Under the pieces are notes generated by a model, which saw only the letters and a list, made by a program, of their open reading frames with translations, was not told the DNA's origin and did no database searches. Of a stretch of DNA of 9,489 bases, positions 1 through 6,229 are shown piece by piece (position 1 is the first letter of the stretch; every line of letters begins with the position of its first letter). The DNA comes from an uncultured Peptoniphilus sp. Lineage in GTDB: Bacteria > Bacillota > Clostridia > Tissierellales > Peptoniphilaceae. A program made the translations under genes and the position numbers. The DNA is taken from assembly GCA_946999425.1 (NCBI GenBank), contig CAMQDG010000054.1, forward strand, positions 1 to 9,489. The letters run 5' to 3'.

Positions 1-41
1 GCAACAATAATTACTTTCTCTATTTTTTTTTTTTTTTTCAT
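1..41 (-). CDS. 5' fragment of a divergent gene, product unknown (partial, continues past the left edge)
   Basis: On the minus strand an ATG at 41-39 opens a frame that stays open to the window edge and reads M-K-K-K-K-K-I-E-K-V-I-I-V-A. The Lys run followed by a hydrophobic beta-strand-like stretch is typical of a bacterial protein N-terminus, but 14 residues are too few to name a family. The codons after ATG are a run of 16 A (positions 38-23). No Shine-Dalgarno sequence precedes the ATG; instead a TATAAT box ends six bases upstream, which would make the transcript start at or near the A of the ATG (leaderless). The frame is also open upstream as far as a stop at 113-111, but the only other start there, a TTG at 56, has no ribosome site either. 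The run could alternatively be untranslated leader of a gene starting outside the window. Confidence 0.35.
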   Translation of the reverse strand, partial: MKKKKKIEKVIIV

Positions 42-47
42 AATTAG

Positions 48-75
48 ATTATACAATAAGGCTTTAAAAAGACAA
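48..75 (-). promoter_or_regulatory. Candidate promoter of the divergent left-edge gene
   Basis: Read on the minus strand, TTGTCT (75-70) and a perfect TATAAT (53-48) are separated by 16 bases. Only six bases lie between the -10 box and the ATG at 41, so transcription would begin at about the first base of the start codon. The -35 hexamer occupies almost the same bases as the -35 of the pbp promoter on the other strand. Confidence 0.4.
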
Positions 76-97
76 AATATTGAAGAGGTGATATAAT
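69..97 (+). promoter_or_regulatory. Promoter of the penicillin-binding protein gene (extended -10)
   Basis: A weak -35 (AAGACA, 69-74) lies 17 bases before a perfect TATAAT (92-97) that is preceded by TGA (89-91), a TGn extended -10 motif that can compensate for a poor -35. Expected transcription start is about 103-105, directly at the ribosome binding site GGAGG (104-108), which sits four bases before the ATG at 113. The untranslated leader would therefore be only about ten bases. Confidence 0.6.
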
Positions 98-112
98 AGG
101 GCTGGAGGCGTT

Positions 113-3025
113 ATGAATAAAGACCTTAACAATTTTAAAGATTTTAATTTTAAAAATGAATATTCTTTTTACAAGAAATCCTATAAAAATTTAAATAAAA
201 ATAAAAAAATAGGTTTTTGGCTTTTATCTGTTTTTTTAATTTTTATAACTTTAGGAGGAATTTTTTCTGCTGCCTTTTTTGGGGTTATTAAAGATTCACC
301 TAAGACAAATTTAAAAAATTTAAGCAATAGTTTCAATCAAACTTCGAGTATTTACGATGAAAATGGCAATCTTCTTGAAAAAATAGAATCCCAAGAATAT
401 AGAACCATTGTCCCCATAGAAAAAGTCCCCACTTACATAAAAGATGCCTTTGTTTCCATTGAAGATCAAAGGTTTTATTCCCATGGAGGTTTAGATTTTA
501 GAAGTGTCTTAGGTTCCATTTACACAAATCTTAAAGCTGGAGCCTATGTAAGAGGTGCCTCCACCCTTACTCAACAACTTGTTAAAAATGTTTACCTTAC
601 AAACGAAAAAACCATAAATAGAAAAATTAAAGAGGCTTATTTATCTATGCGTCTTGCTGACAATTTGTCTAAAGAAGAAATTCTTGAAGCTTATTTAAAC
701 AGGATTAATTTAGGTCAGGGCTCTTATGGAGTTGAAGCTGCAAGTCAAACTTATTTTTCTAAAGATGTATGGGATTTAAACTTAGCTGAGTCCGCTTTGA
801 TTGCCGGAATTGCAAAAAATCCTGGAGAATATTCCCCTACTAAAAGAGTTTTAAAAGAAAATTATAAAAGTGATAAAAATAAAATAGTTGGAACAAGTAT
901 AATAAATGGCGAAGAGTATTATGTCATTTTCAATCCTAAAAGCTTTGAACGACAAAAAATTGTTCTTAAAAAAATGCTGGATCTTGGAAAAATAAAGGAA
1001 TCCGAATATAAAGAAGCCTGTGATTTTGATTTATATTCTTCCCTTAAACCTGGAGAGAAAAAATATCACAACATGAGCTCCTATTCAACTGATTTTATAA
1101 AATTAAATGCCTGCCAGGAACTGGAAAATTATTACAAAATTTCAAGAGAAGAGGCTGAATATAAATTATTTACTGGAGGCTATAAAATAATTTCCGCTAT
1201 TGATGAAAATCTTCAAAAGGAACTGGAAAATTATTATGGAAGTCTTGAAAAAGCTTTTAACAATTTTTCTTCATCTGGTGGTTCTTCCATGCTTAATTTT
1301 ACTCTTGATGATAAAGAAGATATTGTTGATAGAAATGGAAATATAATTTTTATAAAAAAAGAAAATTATTTTGACAATGATTTGAATTTTATAATACCTA
1401 AAAATGAATTTTCTGTATCTGACTCTGGCGACCTTTCTATAAATAAAAAGATTTTTTCTATAAACTCAAAAATAGATATTTTAGATGCCTATGACTTTAA
1501 CGAAAGCAAAACTTTAAAAACTTATTCTATTGGCAATTTAAATATTCCCAAGGAATTTTATGAAGAAAAACTCGACTATATAATAATTGACCACGGATTT
1601 TTAAAAGATAAAAATTTCTTTACTTACAATAGTGACGGCTCCATAAAAATTTCAAAAGATTTTTACACTTATGACAAAGAACCTGTAATTCAACCAGAGT
1701 CAGCCTCTATTATTATAGACAACAAAAATTCTTATGTTAGGGCTATCGTTGGAGGTCTCGATGTAAATAGTAAATATCAAAAGATTTTTAATAGGGCAAG
1801 TGATTCTTATAGAAGTCCTGGATCTTTGTTAAAACCTTTTTCAGTTTACTTGGCAAGTTTAAATGCCGGAGATACCTTAGCTACAATAACCGACGATGTT
1901 CCTTTTTACGTTGATGGAAAACTTTGGCCTGAAAATTTTTACAGGGGTTATAGAGGGCTTTTAACATCAAGATTTGCCTTAGAAAATAATTCCAATGTTG
2001 CTGCTGTAAAAATTTTAAACAGGATTGGTTTTAATAAAAGTCTTGAAACTTTAAAAACTTTAAATTTAATTAATGATAAGGATGCTTTTATAAGTAAAAA
2101 TGAAAACTCTAATTTTAACGACGAAACCTTAGACGGACTTGCCCTTGGAAATCTACACTACGGCTTTAGCCTCCTTGATATGGCAACTTCCTATGAAGTT
2201 CTTGCAAGAGATGGAAATTATTTAAAACCTACAGCCCTTATAAAAATTATTGATTCCGCTGGAGTTACCATAGTAGATAATTCTAAAAGAGAAGGAAAAC
2301 AGATAATTGATAAAAATATAAACTTTTTACTTAGAGATGCTTTAAGAACCAATGTTACAAGGGGAAATTTAAAAGGAAATGGCTTAAATTATTTTGATCT
2401 TTGCGCTATGCAAGGTTTAAATAAATACAATTCCGACTTATGGCAAAGTGGTTTTACAAGCCAATATACCATAGCTTCTTGGTTAGGCTGCGACAGTCCT
2501 AAAATTTCTTTAAATGTAAACAGCCAAATGATTGAATCTATTTTTAAAAAAATTATGAGATTCAGCCATAAGGGTTTAAATCCTGATAAATTTCAAACTC
2601 CTCCAGATATAATTCAAAAATTTATTTGCCAAAAAAGTGGTCTTTTAGGAAGTAAACTTTGTGAAGAAAGCTCTGACGGATATATGGAATATTTCGTTAA
2701 TGGAAGCCAACCCAAGGAATATTGTAAGGGCCACAAAAAGTTTTTAATTTGTAATTCTTCCGGTCGTCTTGCAGGAGAATTTTGTCCTAAGGAAGATGTA
2801 GAATACAAAATTTTATTTGAAAGAGATCCTAAATATATTCCATCTGAACATGGAGGTATTTATCCCGATGATTATGAATACATTCCCACTAAAGAATGTA
2901 ATATTCACACCGAAGAATGGTATCAAAAAATAAAGGAAGAAAGAATTAAAGAAAGACAAAGAGAAAAAAGATTAAAAAAACAAAAAAGTCAAAAATTTAA
3001 AAAGAAATCTCCAAGGAGAAGATAA
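113..3025 (+). CDS. Class A penicillin-binding protein (PBP1A-like) with degenerate transpeptidase motifs
   Basis: Class A PBPs are bifunctional membrane enzymes that polymerise lipid II and cross-link peptidoglycan outside the cell. The 970-residue protein has a Lys-rich cytoplasmic N-terminus, one membrane segment (about 34-59) and a glycosyltransferase 51 domain (about 78-245). That domain keeps the EDQRFYSHGG motif with catalytic E117, GASTLTQQLVKN (148-159) and the second glutamate E174 in RKIKE. The linker GYKIISAIDENLQ (356-368) leads to an extra region of about 140 residues (388-527), possibly an OB-like insert. The transpeptidase domain starts near 528. Its SxxK motif is present (S571-L-L-K574), but the SxN position reads N626-S-N and the KTG position reads M766-Q-G, so cross-linking activity is doubtful. 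Two C..SG..C-type repeats (839-929) and a Lys/Arg-rich tail (938-970) end the protein. Start choice: ATG at 113 with GGAGG four bases upstream. The gene is coupled by TAATG to the small gene downstream. The PBP family call is secure; loss of transpeptidase activity is inference. Confidence 0.95.
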   Translation: MNKDLNNFKDFNFKNEYSFYKKSYKNLNKNKKIGFWLLSVFLIFITLGGIFSAAFFGVIKDSPKTNLKNLSNSFNQTSSIYDENGNLLEKIESQEYRTIVPIEKVPTYIKDAFVSIEDQRFYSHGGLDFRSVLGSIYTNLKAGAYVRGASTLTQQLVKNVYLTNEKTINRKIKEAYLSMRLADNLSKEEILEAYLNRINLGQGSYGVEAASQTYFSKDVWDLNLAESALIAGIAKNPGEYSPTKRVLKENYKSDKNKIVGTSIINGEEYYVIFNPKSFERQKIVLKKMLDLGKIKESEYKEACDFDLYSSLKPGEKKYHNMSSYSTDFIKLNACQELENYYKISREEAEYKLFTGGYKIISAIDENLQKELENYYGSLEKAFNNFSSSGGSSMLNFTLDDKEDIVDRNGNIIFIKKENYFDNDLNFIIPKNEFSVSDSGDLSINKKIFSINSKIDILDAYDFNESKTLKTYSIGNLNIPKEFYEEKLDYIIIDHGFLKDKNFFTYNSDGSIKISKDFYTYDKEPVIQPESASIIIDNKNSYVRAIVGGLDVNSKYQKIFNRASDSYRSPGSLLKPFSVYLASLNAGDTLATITDDVPFYVDGKLWPENFYRGYRGLLTSRFALENNSNVAAVKILNRIGFNKSLETLKTLNLINDKDAFISKNENSNFNDETLDGLALGNLHYGFSLLDMATSYEVLARDGNYLKPTALIKIIDSAGVTIVDNSKREGKQIIDKNINFLLRDALRTNVTRGNLKGNGLNYFDLCAMQGLNKYNSDLWQSGFTSQYTIASWLGCDSPKISLNVNSQMIESIFKKIMRFSHKGLNPDKFQTPPDIIQKFICQKSGLLGSKLCEESSDGYMEYFVNGSQPKEYCKGHKKFLICNSSGRLAGEFCPKEDVEYKILFERDPKYIPSEHGGIYPDDYEYIPTKECNIHTEEWYQKIKEERIKERQREKRLKKQKSQKFKKKSPRRR

Positions 3026-3186
3026 TGAAAAAATTAATTTTAAAGGTTTTAAAATTTGCAGCCCTTAAAAAAATAAAAAATATAAACAAGAAAAAAAGAT
3101 TAAATCCAAAATCCTACTTTAATATTTATAGGGCAACAAGACGAATTAAAAAAAGAAATAAAGAATTATTAGAAAAAAATATTTGA
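3025..3186 (+). CDS. Small, strongly basic protein of unknown function coupled to pbp
   Basis: A 53-codon frame starts at ATG 3025, sharing its A with the TAA stop of the PBP gene (TAATG). A strong ribosome site, AAGGAG (3013-3018), lies six bases upstream inside the last PBP codons, which together argue for real translation. The product begins MKKLILKVLKFAALKKI and ends RIKKRNKELLEKNI. It has 20 Lys/Arg and only 2 Glu, no Cys, and no hydrophobic stretch long enough for a membrane span; the first 13 residues could form a short amphipathic or membrane-touching helix. I do not recognise a family. Overlap with pbp suggests co-production with the PBP. A nucleic-acid or membrane-surface binding role would fit the charge but is only a guess. 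Its stop codon overlaps the -35 box of the tRNA promoter. Confidence 0.7.
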   Translation: MKKLILKVLKFAALKKIKNINKKKRLNPKSYFNIYRATRRIKKRNKELLEKNI

Positions 3187-3211
3187 TATTTAATTTTCTT
3201 TTTGTTATTAT
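3183..3211 (+). promoter_or_regulatory. Promoter of the tRNA-Leu pair
   Basis: TTGATA (3183-3188, five of six consensus bases) and TATTAT (3206-3211, five of six) are separated by exactly 17 bases, and TGT (3203-3205) gives an extended -10. Transcription would start near 3218, leaving only about four bases of 5' leader before the mature tRNA at 3222. The -35 contains the TGA stop (3184-3186) of the small basic gene. Confidence 0.7.
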
Positions 3212-3221
3212 AAGTTGGTTG

Positions 3222-3307
3222 GCGGAGGTGCTGGAATAGGCAGACAGGCATGTTTGAGGGGCATGTGAGCTTTGCTCGTGAGGGTTCAAGTCCCTTCCTC
3301 CGCACCA
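3222..3307 (+). tRNA. tRNA-Leu (anticodon GAG)
   Basis: An 86-base class II tRNA with encoded CCA. The acceptor stem GCGGAGG (3222-3228) pairs with CCTCCGC (3297-3303), followed by discriminator A and CCA (3304-3307). The D stem is CTG/CAG. The anticodon stem CATGT/GCATG holds the loop TTGAGGG, giving anticodon GAG, which reads CUC and CUU. The long variable arm has a GAGC/GCTC stem with a TTT loop, as in leucine tRNAs. The T arm is GAGGG-TTCAAGT-CCCTT. All stems close with only G-T wobbles at 31-39 and 49-65. Confidence 0.95.
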
Positions 3308-3311
3308 TTTT

Positions 3312-3395
3312 GCAGAGGTGCTGGAATGGCAGACAGGCATGTCTCAGAAGCATGTGAGGAAACTCGTGAGGGTTCAAGTCCCTTTCTCTGCACCA
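3312..3395 (+). tRNA. tRNA-Leu (anticodon CAG)
   Basis: An 84-base class II tRNA, four bases after the first one. The acceptor stem GCAGAGG (3312-3318) pairs with TCTCTGC (one G-T pair), then A and encoded CCA (3392-3395). The anticodon stem is the same CATGT/GCATG as in its neighbour, but the loop CTCAGAA gives anticodon CAG, reading CUG. The variable arm has a GAG/CTC stem with a GAAA loop. D and T stems are the same as in the preceding tRNA, pointing to an old tandem duplication. It is presumably co-transcribed with the GAG tRNA and ended by the hairpin at 3417. Confidence 0.95.
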
Positions 3396-3416
3396 TGTAT
3401 ATTTAAAATTACTTTT

Positions 3417-3440
3417 ATGACCTTTAAAGGTCATTTTTTT
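3417..3440 (+). terminator. Intrinsic terminator of the tRNA unit
   Basis: A perfect 18-base palindrome, ATGACCTTTAAAGGTCAT (3417-3434), forms a seven-pair stem with a TTAA loop and runs directly into seven T (3434-3440). It lies 21 bases after the second tRNA and closes the pbp/small gene/tRNA region. Confidence 0.85.
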
Positions 3441-3553
3441 ATGCAAAAATTTATAAAAAACTCCACTAAAGAATTCTGTGTTTATATTTGAAAAAATTTT
3501 TATTTTTCATAAATTAAGTCTAAAAATCTTAATTACTTTATCTTTCTAACATA

Positions 3554-3583
3554 TTGACGTGAGCTAACTTTAAATTATATAAT
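3554..3583 (+). promoter_or_regulatory. Promoter of the nhaC-iadA operon
   Basis: TTGACG (3554-3559) and a perfect TATAAT (3578-3583) are 18 bases apart, predicting a transcription start near 3590 and a leader of about 30 bases. The leader holds AGGAG (3609-3613) six bases before the ATG at 3620. No riboswitch fits in so short a leader. The roughly 110 bases between the tRNA terminator and this promoter are AT-rich and show nothing I can name. Confidence 0.75.
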
Positions 3584-3597
3584 ACACTATAGTTTAT
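3582..3597 (+). promoter_or_regulatory. Candidate operator dyad at the nhaC transcription start
   Basis: ATACACTATAGTTTAT is an inverted repeat centred between 3589 and 3590. The perfect core ACTATAGT (3586-3593) is extended by three more matching pairs beyond one mismatch. It begins inside the -10 box and covers the predicted start site, a typical position for a repressor site. AT-rich DNA yields such dyads by chance, so this is suggestive only. Confidence 0.35.
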
Positions 3598-3619
3598 ATT
3601 ATTTTTATAGGAGCAAATT

Positions 3620-5059
3620 ATGGAAAACAAAAAACTTAAACCAACTACATTGCAGGCGGTGTCGCCATTAGCAGTAATGATTATTCTTCTTACAATAGGA
3701 GTAGGGATATTTAAATTAAGAGCGGAACCTATTATTTTAATCTGTGCTAGTTTTGCAACGATAATTGCAATGAGACTCGGCTACACTTGGGAAGAATTAC
3801 AGAAGGGAATTATTGAGAAGATTGCATCAGCACTTCCGGCTACATTGATTTTGTGGTCAGTAGGGCTACTTATTGGAGCTTGGATGTTTTCAGGCACCGT
3901 GCCTATGATAATCTACTACGGAGTTGATATAATCAATCCAAGGTTTCTCTATATATCTGCATTTTTAATTACAGCAGTTCTATCTACTGTTACAGGAACA
4001 TCTTGGGGATCTGCAGGTACAATTGGAGTTGCAATCATGGGAATTGCTCAAGGGCTTGGAATGAGCTTACCTATTACAGCTGGAGCTGTAGTAGCAGGAT
4101 CATATTTTGGAGATAAATTATCACCATTTTCTGATACTACTAACTTGGCACCACTTGCAGCTGGCTCAGAACTGTATGAGCATATAAAACACATGCTCTA
4201 CACCACAGTTCCAGCGTCAATAGTTGCACTTGTAGTCTACTTAGTTGTTGGTCTATACACTAAGTCATCAACAGTTACTACAGAATCAGTCAATATAATT
4301 CAAGATCAACTTTCAGGAATATATCATTGGAATATCCTTTTACTAGTTCCTGTAGTTATAATGCTTGTTGGATCGGTTTTAAAATTTCCAACTCTTCCAA
4401 CTATGGTTATAAATTCAATAATATCAGTAATTATAGGAGTATTCGTTCAAGGATTTACACTTAAGAATGGATTTATCTCCATGGTAAATGGTTTTAACGT
4501 AACTATGACAAACTTTGATGGTGAAATCTTAAAAGACATAACTACATTAATCAATAGAGGTGGAGCAATATCAATGACTACTACCACAGTACTTGTATTC
4601 TGTTCTATGGGATTTGCAGGAATCATGTCCAGTTCAGGAATGCTTGATGTAGTTTTAGAAGCGATTTTGAAGAGGGTTAAGACTACATTTGGAGTTATCA
4701 TATCAACCATTGCATCTTGCTTCACAGTTGCCTTTGTAACAGGTAATTCATATCTTTCAATCCTAATTCCAGGAGAACTATTTAGCAAGATTTATTTAGA
4801 GAGAAATCTGCATCCTAAGAACCTTTCAAGAACCCTTGAAGACTCAGGTACTGTGTTAGTTCCACTTATTCCTTGGTCAGCAGCAGGAGCTTACATGTCA
4901 GCGACCCTCGGTGTAGAAACAATGGCATACCTACCATGGGCAATACTAAACTACATGGGAATAGTGTTTGCTATCATCTTAGGACTAACTGGAATTGGAA
5001 TTACTAAAATAACTGAAGAGGAAAAAGAAAAGTTTTTACAAGAAATGGGTGAAAAATAA
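3620..5059 (+). CDS. nhaC: NhaC-family Na+/H+ antiporter
   Basis: A polytopic membrane carrier of 479 residues, close to the usual NhaC length (about 460-480), with roughly 11-12 hydrophobic segments and no signal peptide. NhaC proteins exchange Na+ for H+; relatives such as malate-lactate antiporters (MleN) move organic anions along with the ions, so the true substrate here is open. Family hallmarks are visible: GTSWGSAGTIG (126-136), GSYFGDKLSPFSDTTNLAP (160-178) containing the polar and charged residues expected in the ion path, and RTLEDSGTVLVPLIPWSAAG (404-423). The start is ATG 3620, with AGGAG six bases upstream. The last base of its TAA is the first base of the iadA ATG, so the two are translationally coupled. 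This pairing suggests the carrier serves peptide or amino-acid catabolism, or the ion balance that goes with it. Confidence 0.9.
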   Translation: MENKKLKPTTLQAVSPLAVMIILLTIGVGIFKLRAEPIILICASFATIIAMRLGYTWEELQKGIIEKIASALPATLILWSVGLLIGAWMFSGTVPMIIYYGVDIINPRFLYISAFLITAVLSTVTGTSWGSAGTIGVAIMGIAQGLGMSLPITAGAVVAGSYFGDKLSPFSDTTNLAPLAAGSELYEHIKHMLYTTVPASIVALVVYLVVGLYTKSSTVTTESVNIIQDQLSGIYHWNILLLVPVVIMLVGSVLKFPTLPTMVINSIISVIIGVFVQGFTLKNGFISMVNGFNVTMTNFDGEILKDITTLINRGGAISMTTTTVLVFCSMGFAGIMSSSGMLDVVLEAILKRVKTTFGVIISTIASCFTVAFVTGNSYLSILIPGELFSKIYLERNLHPKNLSRTLEDSGTVLVPLIPWSAAGAYMSATLGVETMAYLPWAILNYMGIVFAIILGLTGIGITKITEEEKEKFLQEMGEK

Positions 5060-6186
5060 TGCTTTTAATAGAAAATGCCAAGATTGTCGGCGAAGAAGGT
5101 CTTAAAAATATATTAGTCGCAGGTGATAAAATTGAAAAAATATTTGAAGGTAGCTGCGACTATCCTGTTGACGAAAGATATGATGCATCTAATAAAACAA
5201 TCATACCAGGATTAATCGACCAACACATCCACATCACTGGAGGTGGCGGAGAAGGTGGATTCAATACGAGAGTTCCAGAAATTGGACTTTCAAAATTAAT
5301 CGAAGCAGGGATCACTACAGCGGTTGGACTTCTTGGTACCGATTCAGAAACAAGAAGTGTAGAAAATTTAGTAGCAAAATCACTTGCCCTTACCAAAGAA
5401 GGAATAAAAACCTACTCACTTACAGGTTCTTACGCATATCCAAGCCCAACCATCACAGGCTCAGTGAAAACTGACATCATCTTTATAGATCAACTAATTG
5501 GGGTTAAGATTGCCGCAAACGACCATAGAGATTCATGTCTTGACTACAAAGAACTTCAAAGAATTGGAGCAGAAGCAAGAGTTGCAGGAATGATTTCTGG
5601 CAAAAGTGGTCACGTAACCATACACATGGGAGGAGGAAAGTTCTTATTTGGTCAAATAAATGATGCATTAGAACATTCCAACTTACCAATCACAATATTT
5701 AGACCGACCCACGTAAATAGAGACGACAAACTATTTGAAGAAGCACTTAAATTTGCTGAAAGAGGCGGATATATAGACATAACTTCTGGAATTAGTAGAA
5801 ATTTAACTGATGTAAAAGCATATCAACTGGCAAAAGAAAGAAATGTTTTAGATAGAATCACTTACTCCTCAGACGGATTCGGCTCTTGGTCAAACTATGA
5901 CAAAGAAGGAAATTTAGTAGAAATTGGTTATTCTCCAGTTAATACAGGCATCAAAGCTATAAAAGAAATAGTAAAATCCGGAGAAAAACTAGAAGACGCA
6001 ATCAAACCATTCACATCAAACGTGGCAAAAGTTTTGAAACTAAACAGAGAAGTAGGATATGTAAAAGAAGGATATCTTGCCAATTTAGTCGCATTAAATG
6101 ACGATTTAGAAATAGAAACAGTAATATCCGAAGGTCAAATGATGATGAAAAATAAAAATATATTAAAAAAAGGAACCTACGAATAA
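5059..6186 (+). CDS. iadA: Isoaspartyl (beta-aspartyl) dipeptidase
   Basis: A cytoplasmic, two-metal amidohydrolase that cleaves beta-aspartyl dipeptides, the end products of proteins damaged by isoaspartate formation, releasing aspartate. The 375 residues resemble Escherichia coli IadA (about 390). Nearly every known active-site residue can be placed with a constant offset of 12-13: metal ligands H56 and H58 (QHIHITGGGGEGGF), carbamylated K150 (GVK), H189, H218 (PTHVNR) and D272 (SSDGFGS); substrate and catalytic residues E65, Y125, R157, R221 and S276. It should therefore be active. The start is ATG 5059, overlapping the nhaC stop by one base; GGTGA (5048-5052) inside nhaC is a modest ribosome site, so translation probably depends on nhaC. 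A strong terminator follows 15 bases after the stop. Alanine codons are mostly GCA, unlike the pbp gene. Confidence 0.95.
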   Translation: MLLIENAKIVGEEGLKNILVAGDKIEKIFEGSCDYPVDERYDASNKTIIPGLIDQHIHITGGGGEGGFNTRVPEIGLSKLIEAGITTAVGLLGTDSETRSVENLVAKSLALTKEGIKTYSLTGSYAYPSPTITGSVKTDIIFIDQLIGVKIAANDHRDSCLDYKELQRIGAEARVAGMISGKSGHVTIHMGGGKFLFGQINDALEHSNLPITIFRPTHVNRDDKLFEEALKFAERGGYIDITSGISRNLTDVKAYQLAKERNVLDRITYSSDGFGSWSNYDKEGNLVEIGYSPVNTGIKAIKEIVKSGEKLEDAIKPFTSNVAKVLKLNREVGYVKEGYLANLVALNDDLEIETVISEGQMMMKNKNILKKGTYE

Positions 6187-6200
6187 AATTAATTAAGCAT

Positions 6201-6229
6201 AAAAAGCTCCCTTAAAGGGAGCTTTTTTT
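6201..6229. terminator. Bidirectional terminator between iadA and ord
   Basis: AAAAAGCTCCC (6201-6211) and GGGAGCTTTTT (6217-6227) form an 11-pair stem around TTAAA, with a T run on the plus strand (6223-6229) and a run of five T on the minus strand, so it can stop transcription from both convergent genes. The ord stop codon (6230-6228) lies at the very edge of the hairpin, in the A tract of its own message. Confidence 0.85.

Noticed and set aside
23..38. The 16-T run as an intrinsic terminator of an upstream plus-strand gene
   Set aside because: No GC-containing hairpin precedes it within the visible bases, and the minus-strand reading as Lys codons is a better explanation.
2633..2641. K841-S-G in the PBP as the missing KTG-type motif
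   Set aside because: It lies about 270 residues after the active serine, far beyond the usual distance, and belongs to the C-terminal C..SG..C repeat.
2614..2808. Minus-strand frame inside pbp
   Set aside because: It lies wholly within a clear coding gene, has no ribosome site and shows no family resemblance.
3126..3446. Minus-strand reading frames antisense to the tRNA genes, with RDLNPHE and GLEPSRAKLTCPSN-like peptides
   Set aside because: These are the well-known false proteins produced by translating the complement of tRNA genes; both tRNAs fold perfectly on the plus strand.
3513..3533. Weak hairpin ATTAAG/CTTAAT upstream of the nhaC promoter
   Set aside because: Six AT-rich pairs around a nine-base loop with no T run are expected by chance in such DNA.
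4447..5689. Three minus-strand frames inside nhaC and iadA (4447-4788, 5160-5396, 5504-5689)
   Set aside because: They are opposite-strand shadows of well-supported genes.
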